From Nitzschia sp. pyKryTriq1 (Eukaryota; Bacillariophyta; Bacillariophyceae; Bacillariales; Bacillariaceae), in the NCBI GenBank assembly GCA_956465555.1, contig OY101120.1, positions 2,660,001-2,724,000 of the forward strand: 64,000 nucleotides of DNA. Direction: 5' to 3'. The notes beneath the pieces are model-generated. The model did not search any database. It had not been told where the DNA came from and saw nothing but the letters and a program-made list of their open reading frames with translations. The position numbers and the translations under genes are program-made. This document shows, one piece after another, positions 10,743 through 21,755 of the stretch (its first letter is position 1; every line of letters starts with the position of its first letter).

Positions 10743-13347
10743 TTAGTGAAAGGTCGTTGGAACAAATCCAAAGGGCCACATGTTGTTGTTGTAGTTGTAG
10801 TTGCTGCTGCTGCTTTCTCGACTTTGTCCTTGTTCTTGTGAAAACAAGAGGTTCATGCTGTTGTTGTTGTCGTTGTTGGGCAAGAAGGCAGCGGCAGCGG
10901 CAGCAGGCGGTATCGCATTCATAATGGTCATCATCGGCTTGGGCATCACCTGTTGTTGGAGGCCGAGGCTCCATTCGGGGGCAGTATTAGAGATAGGAAC
11001 AGAAGAGGTCGTACAACTATTGCTGCTGCCTGGTATTCCTACCATCATGGATAGCTGCTGCTGCTGCTGAGGAAGAAGAAGCATCGGTAATGGTTGCTGC
11101 TGCTGCTGTTGCTGTTCCATAAACATCATGGACGGTGGCGGTGGTGGTGGTGGTGGCAGCATGGGTAATACGGGAAGTGTCGTCAAAGAAGGGTCGATAC
11201 AATGCCGCACCATGACATCTAGTTCGTCTTCTTCTTGCCAAAAAGCATCAGCATCAGCATCAGCATCATCCACAATAGTAGGAATACGTGGTTGTTGTGG
11301 TTGTGGTTGTGCTGGTTGCGACAAGGAACAGGTGCTGGTCACGGCAAACACCTTTGCTTGTTTCTTCTTCTTGATGTTGTTGGATCTCGTCAAAGAATAA
11401 GAATCTTGGCTTTTTTTTCTCTTGAAAGTCGTAGTAGTCGCACCAGTAGAAGTAGAAGTAGAAGTAGTGTTGTGGTGGTTGGTGTTGTTGTTGTCTTCGG
11501 ATTGTTGTTGTTGTTGTTGTTTGCGCCTCTGCATATCCTTGGAAAGGTTCCTTCCTCCGCGGATAAACAAGGGATGGTGATAACACCCCTTGAAGGGACC
11601 TCGGGGGATGCGAGAGAATCCATAGAGGTTGAGCTGTCGTTGGAGACTTTCCAACTTGGTCGTGTTGAAGAATCGAGTCAATATATTATTATTATTATTG
11701 TCGTCACCATCCTCATCCTCATCATCATGAGCATGAGCATCATTCTTGTTTTCGTTCTTGTTCTTGTTGTTCTTTCGAAATCGATCCACATCGGCAATCC
11801 GAAACGCACGTCCTTTCATTTCCCACGACCCAATGTCAGGAGCATTGGCGGTGCAATAGTCTATCATGTCATGTAACTTATCAGGAAAGACAGAGCACCG
11901 GGGAGTTCGCTGCTTGGTGGTGGGAGGGCGGGAAGGTACTACTACTAAGGATTGCTGCAACAACTCCTTTTCCCGAACAGAAGAAGAAGAAGAAGAAGAA
12001 GTGGGCTCTTTTTTTTCTTCTTCCTCTTTGGGAAAAGTGGCACTGTGTTTCTCGGGTTCAATGATTTGATCCAGGATGCGTTGCAATGCATTCTCGGCTG
12101 GTAGTAATACTAGTGCTGCTGGATCATGGTGTTTGTTGTTTCGACGACTTGGAGTAGTAGTAGTAGTAGTAGTATGTGAAGCAGCAGAACAACAAGAACC
12201 ATTGGCGGCGGCAGCAGCAGCAGCAGCATCCTCATGGTCCGAGAGACAATGATGATGATGATGATGCTGATGGTGATTCGTAGCCACGTTGGATTGAAAG
12301 TAGCTTTCAAAAGCGTCCATCATGGAATTATGGGCCGTGTTATTGGAAGGAATAATAGCAGGAGCAAAAGGAGTAGTAGTGGTAGTAGTGGCAGTAGGAG
12401 TGGTAGTAGTCTTCGCAAAAGTAGTAGAAGTGCTATAGCCGCCGTTCTCCGGAATGGGCGTTGGTTCCAAAACATTGGCCGCATCGGGTAGCCAGGCCGG
12501 AGCCAGTTCCATAGTCTCCTGATCAATAAGAGCATCATCATCATCATCATCATTGTTGTTGTGATTATTCTTTCTTCTTCTTTTTCTTCTTCTGATACGA
12601 GTGGTGCCCGTAGTAGTAGCGGTACCACCTTCTTGACTGTAGTAGTTCGTATAATAGTCTTGTTCGTTGCTGTAGTCATAATAATCATAATAATAATTCT
12701 CTTCCTCGTCTTCCTCCTCGTCCTCACCATTGGCGGCGGCGGCGGACGAGCTTTGTTGGCGGGCCATACCCTGGGCCAACTCGGGCCGGTCTCGTTGGAA
12801 TTTCTCGTGCACATAGCCTCCCTTTTGAGGACCTCGAGCAATACGAGTGAATCCATAAATATTCAATTGCTTTAAAATTTAATAATGTTCGTAAAGAAAG
12901 AACCAAAGCATAATAATATGAGTCATAGTCGTCATGGTCATTGTCAACAACAACAACAGCAACAGCATATTATAGTATCGTATCGCACGTATATTTCACT
13001 TTCACTGTTTCACTTACTCTTTGAAAACTCTTGTACTTGGATTGATTGTGGAACCACTTGGAAATGATCCCCGTATCGACAAACAGACGGGGTTGGTGCA
13101 CTCGAAAGGCGGTACCGTCCCTTTGCCAACTGACAATATGCGTCAATCCTTGCGTCTCGGCGGCATCCAGCATGGACCGCAGCGTGGCGGGAAATAAGGG
13201 GGGAAGAGTAGTGCTACTACTACTACTATTGGCGTGTTGCTTCTGCTGCTTCTGCTTCCTGACTGTGTTGCTCTTTCTTCTGTTGCCAGTCGTATTACGT
13301 GTACGACTACGAGCAGTATTACCCGTACTACTTCCAGTGGTCATCAT
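10743..13347 (-). CDS. Heat-shock-factor-type transcription factor with two HSF DNA-binding domains
   Basis: Exon 1 is 13347-13018 and exon 2 is 12869-10743; the 148-nt intron is GTAAGT...AAAG. The product has 818 residues. HSF domain 1 (about residues 50-150) begins FPATLRSMLDAAE and is completed by the splice as KSFQR-QLNIYGFTRIARG. A second HSF domain (about 435-558) begins VFPDKLHDMIDYC and contains LESLQRQLNLYGFSRIPRG. It is split by an insert rich in Lys, Asn and acidic residues between its winged-helix halves. Between the domains lie acidic/Tyr, poly-N, poly-T and poly-H tracts and the motif VLEPTPIPENGG (12439-12471), which resembles one in nearby HA proteins. The C-terminus is Pro/Gln-rich. 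HSFs bind nGAAn-type elements; tandem DNA-binding domains in one chain are unusual. The start at 13347 is the first in-frame ATG after the upstream stop near 13519. Confidence 0.88.
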
Positions 13348-14852
13348 CTCGCTGGTGCTGTTGCTGTTGCTGATGCTGGTGCTGGTGCTGGTGCTGTTGC
13401 TGTTGCTGATAATGCTTCTATCTGTATCTGTGGTCGAGGCTCTGATACTGCTACTGCTACTGCTACTGCTACTGCTACTGCTACTGCTACTGCTACTGCT
13501 ACTGCTACTGCTAATACTCTAATAGAGTATTAGTATTAGCTGGATGCTATTCCACTGCTGCTGTTCTCCTGCCGGTACTGTACTGTCTTGTTGCGATGGT
13601 AGAATATTGGTCTTGAAATGGGGAAATGCATGCGAACGAGAACTGCAATGCAATTTTCGTCTTCGATAGTTGTTACAGTTAGTACGAGTACGGTATTACC
13701 TGCCTGGTACTGTATGTGCGTGGTGCGCTGATCGATCCGGAGCTCGCGCGTCCTCTATTCTCTTACCCCGCGTACCGATACGGTAGTCGCTCTATTCAGT
13801 ACCGGTTCGTACGAATAGTACATACCGGTAGATGATGATTCTTCCGTTTTCAACGGTACTGTACCATTACAGTACTGTTTTCAACACTTACGTACTGTAT
13901 GTGGGACACTGTACCAGGTTCTGCCCGCTCGCTGAGCTGGTATGGCTATGAGCACCACGTACAAGTTCTCCGTAGAACACCACCGCAGACTTGTCAGATA
14001 TTATTGTCTTTTATACAGCAAATTCTTACTTGATGATGTAGCAAGGTAAAACAGCTTGGGCTTTGGCCTTAAATATTGATTCGGGCTTCAACCAAGCACC
14101 GACCTTCTATCTTGCGGACTAACTAAATACTACCGGTACTATTACTGTACCTGCTTCTAACTAACTACTGCACTTGCACAGTACTTGCTTACTTGTACGA
14201 ATACGAAAGAAGATGATAATTCCTGTCGTCTCGGAAGGCATATATGTGGAGGAAAAAATAGGAGCCGCCTTTGGAAAGCCTTAAATATCCTTCTCCATCA
14301 GTACTGTACTGCAGGGCATTTTTTTCGATCTCGCTCCGTCGTGCGTGCGTGCGTGCGTCCATAACCTTGCCATAACTACTACAGTGCCAGGTACCTCGCC
14401 CATTGCACACTGTGCCCCCCCTTTTCGACGCCACTAAATCCGACAAATCGGACTTCAACGCGCTTTCATACAGTACGGCAGACTACAAATATGCGGTATC
14501 TCGGCGTCGGGCGTTTCTCTCCAGCATCATGTAGCTACAAAATAACAAAGGCCAGCAGCAGCAGCAGCAGCAGCAGGACGATCATGATCAGCATCATGAT
14601 GCTGCCGGAGTCGGAGAATAGTAGAATACTGTAGTGCATCGCATGATCATCACGATTTTCAGGCACTTGCTTGCCAAAACATCAGGTGCACTACGACTAC
14701 TACTAGACTACAAAGTAGTACTCCTCGTTTTCAGATGGCTATTACTGCTGGTGTCGATCATGATCATAATGATAATGATTCCAAGAGGACCAGTCCAGCA
14801 GCACAAGAAGAAACGGGCGGCGGTTCTATATGTTACTATTACTGATCCTTGT
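13348..14852. other. Upstream region of the double-HSF gene with (TACTGC)n and GTAC motifs
   Basis: A 6-bp TACTGC repeat occupies about 13441-13515, just 5' of the HSF start codon. Between 13670 and 14170 many GTACTG, GTACCGG and TACCGGTA elements occur. A (CAG)n run is at about 14555-14575. ORFs here are short and unlike known proteins. The region probably contains the HSF promoter and the 3' flank of the HA gene. Confidence 0.45.
13441..13515. repeat. (TACTGC)n microsatellite
   Basis: About twelve perfect 6-bp units lie about 95 bp upstream of the HSF start codon. They are in frame with it, but with no ATG, so they are probably untranslated leader or promoter. Confidence 0.85.
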
Positions 14853-16166
14853 TTAGAAGTCGGGGAGGTTTCTCGGATTCCAGTCAAATCCGAGTTGATC
14901 CAAGGCAACGAAACGTTCGTGAGTCATGGTCGACTTGGTGGTGCTGCTGCTGCTAGTGCTAGTGCTGCTAGTACTACTACCCTCCTGTCGGAACAGCTTC
15001 ATTTGACGGCGCTGGCACTTGACCCAGATTGCTAGCGGGCGATCCTCGGTGTATTTTGAAGGAACATTGCAATGGCCGTGTTTCGATCGATACTCTTTCA
15101 GCGCCTCCAAGCGTTCGTACCATGCTGCCTTGTGAGAATCCCAGACAAAACCCAGGTTTTCAAGTTTGACTTGCCGATCATCGGTCAAGGTAGAATGACG
15201 ACCCATGTTTTTGAGTTTGTACTGGTATCGCTGGCGCTTGATCCATTGTGAGAGCCGATTGTTCTCGGGAAAGTCGTGAGGGACGAGACAATGACTATTG
15301 TTTTTCTGGAACTCGACCAGGTCCTGGAATCGTTCCATCCATTGATCCGCTTGATAGGAGCGGAAACGAGCAGGAGTATTATTTGAGGACAAGGAGCAGC
15401 AATTGCTGCCGCTACTCCTGATTTCTTCTTGTAGATCTTGGTGATGGTGATGATAATGTCCTTCTTCTGTCAATGAGGATGAGACAGGCTGATGATTGGC
15501 AGAATCCTCGAGTGCCACGACGGGATCGAGGAGTAGGAGTAGGTCCTGGTGTCCTTCTTCTTCGTCTTCTTGGTGGATACAGAACTCAAGAAAGCTAGCG
15601 GTGCTGGTGCTCTGGGGCATCGGTGATGGAAAGAGCATCAATCTTTCCATACACTGACGCTTCGACGGTCGCACATTCATCATGGAGATCAATCCCATAC
15701 TATCAGCGTCTTGATGATCATGATCGTCCTCTTCGTGTTGTTCCTTGTACAGTGCATGCTGCCTCTTGCTCATGCTGGAGGAGGAGGAGCTCATGCTGGG
15801 AAACACTTGGTCTTGGGGAGAGGCGATCATACTGCTGCTGCTGAAGCAGACGTTGGCATCGAGCACCAAGTTCTTGTCGTCGTCGTTGCCGGAGTTGCCG
15901 GCGTACTTGTAGTTCTTCTTCTTTCTGCTCGACGGGGCAAACATCCCGGAACAACTAGAAACAACAGTGATACCATTCGGCCCGATAGGGGTGGGCTCAA
16001 GGAGAGAGTTACATAGAAGAGAATAATTGCTGCTGCTATCCTCGCACATCATAGTATGATCCTCGTTTCCTTCTTGGAAGACGACATCGTCGGCACTGTT
16101 GAGAATGTCGAGAACTCTGGAAAGACTATCGTTGTCGTTCTTGTTGGTTTGCGTCATTGTCACCAT
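14853..16166 (-). CDS. Helicase-associated (HA) domain protein, two HA repeats
   Basis: The frame from the ATG at 16166 encodes 437 residues without introns. Two HA domains (PF03457 type) occupy about 272-342 (QWMERFQDLVEFQ...HCLVPHDFPEN) and 345-437 (WYERLEALKEYRSKHGHCNVP...WVKCQRRQMKL), ending FDWNPRNLPDF. HA modules are small helical DNA- or RNA-contacting units first noted beside helicases; here no helicase is attached, as in many diatom proteins. The N-terminus has a short helix (RVLDILNSADDVV) and, at residues 55-64, LLEPTPIGPN, both shared with the HA proteins at 26.5 and 28-29 kb. A Ser-rich, acidic linker separates this from the HA pair. A nuclear regulatory role is likely but inferred. 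Confidence 0.85.
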   Translation of the reverse strand: MVTMTQTNKNDNDSLSRVLDILNSADDVVFQEGNEDHTMMCEDSSSNYSLLCNSLLEPTPIGPNGITVVSSCSGMFAPSSRKKKNYKYAGNSGNDDDKNLVLDANVCFSSSSMIASPQDQVFPSMSSSSSSMSKRQHALYKEQHEEDDHDHQDADSMGLISMMNVRPSKRQCMERLMLFPSPMPQSTSTASFLEFCIHQEDEEEGHQDLLLLLDPVVALEDSANHQPVSSSLTEEGHYHHHHQDLQEEIRSSGSNCCSLSSNNTPARFRSYQADQWMERFQDLVEFQKNNSHCLVPHDFPENNRLSQWIKRQRYQYKLKNMGRHSTLTDDRQVKLENLGFVWDSHKAAWYERLEALKEYRSKHGHCNVPSKYTEDRPLAIWVKCQRRQMKLFRQEGSSTSSTSTSSSSTTKSTMTHERFVALDQLGFDWNPRNLPDF

Positions 16167-16849
16167 GATGATGCTGTGATTGTAAGTAAAGATTGCGATG
16201 AACAGTCGTCAAGCGGAGTTTGAAATTATGTGAGGAGTACTAGAATATGCACATGCGACGTTCTTGCCTGGAGCTTCGTCGCATCATCATCGAGCGAAGC
16301 TTCGCTGATTATTTTTCTCGTTTCGCCCTGTTGGAGAATGTTGTTGTGATCGTATACCATAAGTACGTGCCCTACCGGTAGTTTGTGATTATAATTTATG
16401 CACTAAATTCTCCAAATACGCTAATATTGTTGTTATCGTACACGTACAGGTAGCTTTGATTTTAAACTGCACAAAGTGCACGCAAATAGTCCCGAACAAC
16501 GTTAATTCGGGGAATCTTTCGTGCTTTAAGAAGGAAAGGGCTTATACGAAAGCGCTGTCATCGGTTGATTTGTATCCTCTTGTGTCTGCGTGCGGGCCAT
16601 ATGGCCGGCAGAGTGTTCTGATCTTTCGGAGATTCTTCTGTAACAGCTATTAGATGCATCATCATCGATGACCCCCAGAGTACGAACTCTACTATTATGT
16701 AGTACTAGTAGGCAGGGCCTTGAGTTGGAAGCGCTTCTTATTCTTCGTTCTCTCTTCCCAAACTTTCATCCTCCGTCGTCTCACAATATCTCGTAAAACG
16801 TCCTTGCTCATTCTTGCGATTCTGAAAAGCATACCGCAACAACAGCAGA
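16167..16849. other. Intergenic region between divergent genes
   Basis: No convincing gene was found. An ORF at 16456-16653 lacks family resemblance. An inverted repeat (GAGCTTCGTCGCATC / GCGAAGCTTCGC) is near 16271-16310. Confidence 0.4.
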
Positions 16850-17422
16850 ATGGCGCCCAGCAACAACAGCAGCAGATCGTTCCAGTTTTCCGTCATCCCA
16901 GCATCGGCTGCTGTCGGCGGTACGACTATTTGTTCAAGAGCCTGGAGCGAAGAAACCAGTAAAAAGGATAAGACCCACAAGGCCTCGTCGGTTGTCTTCG
17001 ATGAACGCGTTCGAATTCGGAAGACGATCCACGTTAATGATTTCTCGGATGACGAGATCGACGCATGCTGGTACTCGGACTCGGAATTTTCCGAGATGAA
17101 GCGTGAAGTCAGGTTTGTTGTTGACCTGATTGAGCAAGGGTTGTTGCTTACTATGAACAACAACGAGGATTACTGTGGTAACAGCCAAGAATACTGCTCT
17201 AGAGGATCCGAGTGCCACGTACCAGACGAGCTGCGCCGACGCAGAAAACTGAAAGGCGCGGCATGTGCAGCTATCTTGGCCGAGCAAGCACTGCAATCAA
17301 GTGAAGGCTCGTTCGATCCTGACTACATCGCAGAGATAAGCATGGTTGGTTCTTTCAGATCACAAGCGATCGCAAGAGAAGCTGGTCTCAACGATGAACT
17401 GGCAGCGGCGCTTTTGTACTAG
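16850..17422 (+). CDS. Conserved acidic protein of unknown function (diatom-type)
   Basis: A single exon gives 190 residues from the ATG at 16850. The segment VVFDERVRIRKTIHVNDFSDDEIDACWYSDSEF followed by EVRFVVDLIEQG, then EYCSRGSECHVPDELRRRR and later GSFDPDYIAEI, matches a lineage I associate with numerous small diatom proteins that have no assigned role. Key visible positions are the W-Y pair in DACWYS and the RG-x2-C sequence. There is no signal peptide and no membrane span. Its own start lies about 680 bp from the divergent HA gene. I know of no biochemical activity for the family. Confidence 0.7.
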   Translation: MAPSNNSSRSFQFSVIPASAAVGGTTICSRAWSEETSKKDKTHKASSVVFDERVRIRKTIHVNDFSDDEIDACWYSDSEFSEMKREVRFVVDLIEQGLLLTMNNNEDYCGNSQEYCSRGSECHVPDELRRRRKLKGAACAAILAEQALQSSEGSFDPDYIAEISMVGSFRSQAIAREAGLNDELAAALLY

Positions 17423-17960
17423 TAGTAGTACTGGTACCGGGAGTACTATACTGCTACTAGTCATGATGCATGGTGCTGCTGGCAAGCAGCGATGATTTTT
17501 TTGGAGTACTACTATTTTAAAAAAATAGAAATTACTATACATGGTACTATTACCTACTAGTACTATCCTCTACTACTACCAGAGCAATCACTCCTTGCTC
17601 CTGCCTTACAGGAAAACGTACAAGGTATCGTTCAGTGCGAGGTAGCTACCGAGTGAGACGATGAGGCGAGGATACGTACCTATTACCGGTACGTACCAGT
17701 ACGCGCATGGGTGGTGTTCTTTGCTCTACCGCGCGGTACCGCGGTACGCGATTCTTCACCGTTTGTACGTCGGTCGCGGTTTGCGCGCGAAAAAAGAGTG
17801 ATGTCATTCACATCAAATCGACACATTCATCCTCTCTACTACTACTAAGTAGTAGTAGAGCTACAGTAGTAGCCCATCATTTCCCTTCTATCGGTCACAC
17901 GTCCTCTCTGCTTTCGTTTCTGAAACCTCTTCTGCCTGCCTTTGTTCGACGACAACATAA
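17423..17960. other. Intergenic region, possible 5' exon of the next gene
   Basis: The stretch holds TACCGGTACGTACCAGTACG-type repeats (17680-17705) and a GTACCGCGGTAC palindrome near 17735. Because the gene that follows has no ATG before its membrane segment, a 5' exon may lie here; the ATG at 17707 opens a 92-codon frame that could contribute. No splice pair could be fixed by eye. Confidence 0.35.
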
Positions 17961-19124
17961 CAGTCAGTATCAGAGTGCGTGGTGATTGACGCTGCATTCT
18001 CTTATTTTCATGCATCGGAAAAACAAGGACTTATCCGCTGCGTGTCCTCATCCTTCCATATTAGCAAGACGGATCTTCTTGTTGCCTCCTCCGTGGCCGC
18101 CGTTTTTGCGGCCCTGCTAGCTATCTTCATGTCGCCCATTAGTCCGACGATACCGGTAAATCCGACATCATCATCACCACCACCAAATAATAAACTCGTT
18201 ATTGCGACCCGATTGCATCTGGGAAATGCATCTGCGCCACCATCGACGGATAAGATACGAGGATGGATCGAAAATCTACAAAGTATGGCCATGTCTGTCG
18301 ACGCCTCTCATGCCATGATTGCCGTAGATGCGGCGTCCAAGATTCCAGGATACGATTACGTGCAAGCTATTCAAGAACAAGTAGACCAAGTTGTTGTTGT
18401 TGTCAATAAGAAGACGACATCTAATACTGCTGCCGTCGTCAGGATGGTGGTTTTGCCTGTCACACCATGGGGGAAATTCGTACCGGCCTTGAACGCCTTG
18501 GTACATCATGCACATTCGGAATTACAAGCTGATCAAATTCTCATGGTATCGGCAGAAGTTTCCGTGTCTGCCTCTTCCATTCGAATCTTGTCGGATCACT
18601 GTGGTCGTCTTGCTTCAGCTGCTGCTGATGGTGCATCATCATCGGGCCACGATGAGGATAATATTATTACGCACGGGGATGCAGCATCCTACTACGTTCT
18701 TGTGGCTGGGGCCGCCCTGAATGGTCACTTGTATCATCAGCCCTCAGAGTCCGAAGAGCAGGAGGATGTCAACAAAACAGTCGTTGTTACTACTACATTG
18801 AATGGTCGAACATGTCCTTGGAATACACTAGCTATTTGGAATGTTCCAAAGTTGGCAGTGACTGGTTTTTTGCCCGTCTCAGAGTACGGATCTACCGCTG
18901 GAGTCGAAGAATGTGCCGCCATTGCCGTCCACCAACGCCTCTTTCCTCAAGCTCGCGCCAAACTGGTACGATTGCCAGATGTCCAATGGCAAGTGGATAA
19001 TTTTGACGATGACGAGGAGCGAAAACAATGGCACGAGCGCAAAATGAACTCGAAACTGGAACGAGCCGAGGCTCAATTGAAAGTGTTACAGTTGGTAGAT
19101 GAGGGAAGAGTCGAGCACTGCTAG
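17961..19124 (+). CDS. Possible type II membrane protein, luminal domain of unknown family (5' end unresolved)
   Basis: The frame opens after a stop at 17958 and ends with TAG at 19122-19124. No ATG occurs before 18129, yet the codons upstream of it encode a good hydrophobic anchor (TDLLVASSVAAVFAALLAIF). The true start is therefore probably in an upstream exon; starting at 18129 would give 331 residues without the anchor. The downstream domain (KLVIATRLHLG...IRGWIENLQSM...GYDYVQAI...LMVSAEVSVS...NTLAIWNVPKLAVTGFLPVSE) has the alternating strand-helix look of a GT-A-type glycosyltransferase and the short-tail/anchor/lumen layout of Golgi enzymes. I see no certain DxD motif, so this is only a suggestion. 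Confidence 0.6.
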   Translation, partial: QSVSECVVIDAAFSYFHASEKQGLIRCVSSSFHISKTDLLVASSVAAVFAALLAIFMSPISPTIPVNPTSSSPPPNNKLVIATRLHLGNASAPPSTDKIRGWIENLQSMAMSVDASHAMIAVDAASKIPGYDYVQAIQEQVDQVVVVVNKKTTSNTAAVVRMVVLPVTPWGKFVPALNALVHHAHSELQADQILMVSAEVSVSASSIRILSDHCGRLASAAADGASSSGHDEDNIITHGDAASYYVLVAGAALNGHLYHQPSESEEQEDVNKTVVVTTTLNGRTCPWNTLAIWNVPKLAVTGFLPVSEYGSTAGVEECAAIAVHQRLFPQARAKLVRLPDVQWQVDNFDDDEERKQWHERKMNSKLERAEAQLKVLQLVDEGRVEHC

Positions 19125-19428
19125 TAGGTAGGATAAGAAGCACCTCGTAGCTATCATAAATGCATGGATGAAGATTATTGATTTGTCTCTACTATTCTTC
19201 GATAGTAGCGATAGCAGGATGTAGACGGTTCAAAAACATCTCCTACAGAAAGTGGAGCACCAGTCGACAGATATATATGTCCCAGGTATGAAGTCTCGCT
19301 CTGTAAATTTGTATTATTACATCTTATACTCTTCTTGCTTGTTTTCTTTCTGTCCTCCACATTAACACTTCGACTATTATTTATGACTAGATAATAAGGA
19401 GTGTTTTGTTTTGTTCTTTCTTTGTTTC
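19125..19428. other. Convergent spacer
   Basis: This is the 3' spacer between the converging putative membrane-protein gene and chlG. No feature beyond short AT-rich stretches was seen. Confidence 0.4.
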
Positions 19429-20825
19429 TTACGCCGCAAATTCATGATGTCCTAGGCACAGACACGTGACCAAAATACCAAAGACCAAAAAGGGTTGCGC
19501 CGATGCTTGGTACTTGACATCGTTATTGATAGGATCGGGAAGGAGGAGGGTCGCTTGAAAGTACATTTGGGGCAAGATCAGACCCAACAAGATCAAGGCG
19601 TAGGTGGGTTCTCCAATCGCATAGAGATAGGCGGCGACGCCCAATTGCGTCAAGGTGACGGATCCGGCACAAATCCACTTGGCGCCATCAACGCCAAAGG
19701 CGACGGGCAAGGAGTTGAGTCCCATGGCGCGATCTCCTTCGATGGACTTGAAATCATTGACAATGGCAATGCCCAAACCAGCGATGGAGTAGAGAATGGG
19801 TCTGGTCGCATGGGATAAGACGAAGACGACAAAAAGTCAGGCATAATATATGTAGGAGTACGAACTTGCAACGTATTCAGTTTCACTTACAGAATCCAGT
19901 AGACGGGACGATCCAATTCTCCAAACACCGCTTGTCCACACCACCATGGCAAGGAAATGTAAGAGGCTCCCAGAGCATAGTTTCCAGCCCATCCATTTTG
20001 CTTCAACTTGAGAGGAGGTGCCGAATAAATGTACGAGATGAACGAACCAAAGATGGCCAGCGCAAGGTTGATGGGGAAATCATGTCCGGCCCACACATCG
20101 AGTCCGTACGACAAACCCAATCCTCCCAACAAGAGGACCCAAATTTGGACAATGACGTCTCGTTCCGAAATGGCTCCCGAAGGAATAGGACGATTCGGCT
20201 CATTGATCGCATCAATGTCACGATCATACCAGTCGTTAATGGTTTGAGTATATCCCGTCAAGAAGGGTCCGGCCAGAATCATTGCCGTCAATCCCTTGGC
20301 AGCATCTTCCAGTCCCAAAAGGACGTCACGATCGTTGGGATCGAATGGATTCCACATCCAGTGATAATTTCCAGAGGCGGCCGCCCCACACATGCAGCCC
20401 CACAAGAGAGGAATCCAAGTGACGGGTTTGGTCAATTGCAACCGAATCTTCCAAATATTCGTTTCTTGAGATGCTCCACGAACTCCCAACAACTGACGAA
20501 GGCCTCCACTTCCATCCTCTACTTCCTTGTTGGCATTCAGTGCCGTGCTGCTGCTGCTGCTGCTTGAAGGTGAGGAGGATGACGTTGTTTCAAAGGGGAA
20601 AAAGGCACCCTGGTGGTGGTCCTCCTGCTGGATATTGCTATTCGACCTTTGCTTCTTCTTTTGGGGGAGCATGGACAAGGCCGACGACGACGACGACGAC
20701 GACGACGGCATCATCGTAATAGAACGAGGCTGATGCTGGGGGCGGGCCGAAAAGGCGCCAACGATGCTGGACGCCAGCATCAGGGCAGAGGAGGATGCAA
20801 CAAGTACTAGAACAGCAACCTTCAT
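19429..20825 (-). CDS. chlG: Chlorophyll synthase (chlorophyllide prenyltransferase), plastid-targeted
   Basis: Exon 1 is 20825-19891 and exon 2 is 19801-19429; the 89-nt intron is GTAAGT...CCAG. The 435-residue product is a UbiA-superfamily enzyme that esterifies chlorophyllide a with phytyl or geranylgeranyl diphosphate in the thylakoid. Both Asp-rich prenyl-diphosphate sites are present: NDWYDRDIDAINEPNRP in exon 1 and NDFKSIEGDRAMG in exon 2, the latter preceded by YSIAGLGIAIV once spliced. Other landmarks are KPVTWIPLLWGCMCGA and SAPPLKLKQNGW. The N-terminus (MKVAVLVLVASSSAL...VGAFSARP) is a signal peptide ending in the diatom plastid motif with Phe after Ala, followed by a Ser/Gln-rich transit region. 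The ATG at 20825 is preferred over upstream codons because it starts the signal peptide cleanly. Confidence 0.95.
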
Positions 20826-21755
20826 GATTATTTTCGAGGTACCAGGTGTTGGCTGCAAGTAGTAGCAGTTGTTGTTGTGTTCAAAAAATGAATAATACAA
20901 GTGGCATACTTCATATACTCATCGTGGTCGGCGGAAAGGATGCTGCTCGTCGATCGCATCATCGTCGTCCAAGAATAAGATCCAGGTGGAAGAACGTGGG
21001 AACCGCACGTACCACCGCGTAATTCAACTTCAACTTTCCCGATCCGAAGATGATATTATCGCTCGACTTATTAGACTGCACGGTTTGTCCGCTATGGTTC
21101 GTTAGGTTCGTTAATTCCTTCGTTCGTCGTGTCCGTTGGTAATCGTCCACCCGCCCGCACGCTCCGAACACCGACCATTCATAATATTATGTTCATGTGC
21201 TTCGGTTATGCGGACAGACGCGCTCGATTCCCGCGCAATTTAGCTTCCGACTTTTGTTCCCGACCCAACAACGAGGAACGAGAACATGATGCCAAGCAAA
21301 AAACAGCAATACTGAAAGCACCCAACGAACACAAAGAAAGCTACTACTACTACTAGTAGCAAGTGCTTCCGAGTGATGCTGGTCATGAATGAATGAATTA
21401 TTCCATCCATCTCAATCTTGATTGATGATTCTCTACTCTAGTAGCTCCTTCTAGTAAAGTCTCTAGTAGTAGTAGCCTTGTTGGGTCCCACCACCATATT
21501 ATGCACCATGTGCAAACATGGTAAAGTCGAAATAAAATGCCAGCAGGGACGGCGAAGAATAGGAATCATCTGAGTGAGTGAGTGAGTGAGTGAGTCGTCG
21601 TTACTCCTCTACAGTATTACATACTTGCGGCAGGTTCTTCCTCCCCGAAAGGATCATAATATTCCCACACACCAGCAAAGCCATTTCACCTTCTATTCAA
21701 CAGATACAAAGAACCAAGTACTACTACTACTACTACTACTACTCGCACTCCCATC
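20826..21755. other. Divergent promoter region between chlG and the secreted-protein gene
   Basis: No gene was recognised. A GAGT-type repeat (GAGTGAGTGAGTGAGTGAGT, about 21571-21595) and (CTA)n tracts (21340-21360, 21719-21743) flank the start of the next gene. Confidence 0.45.
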
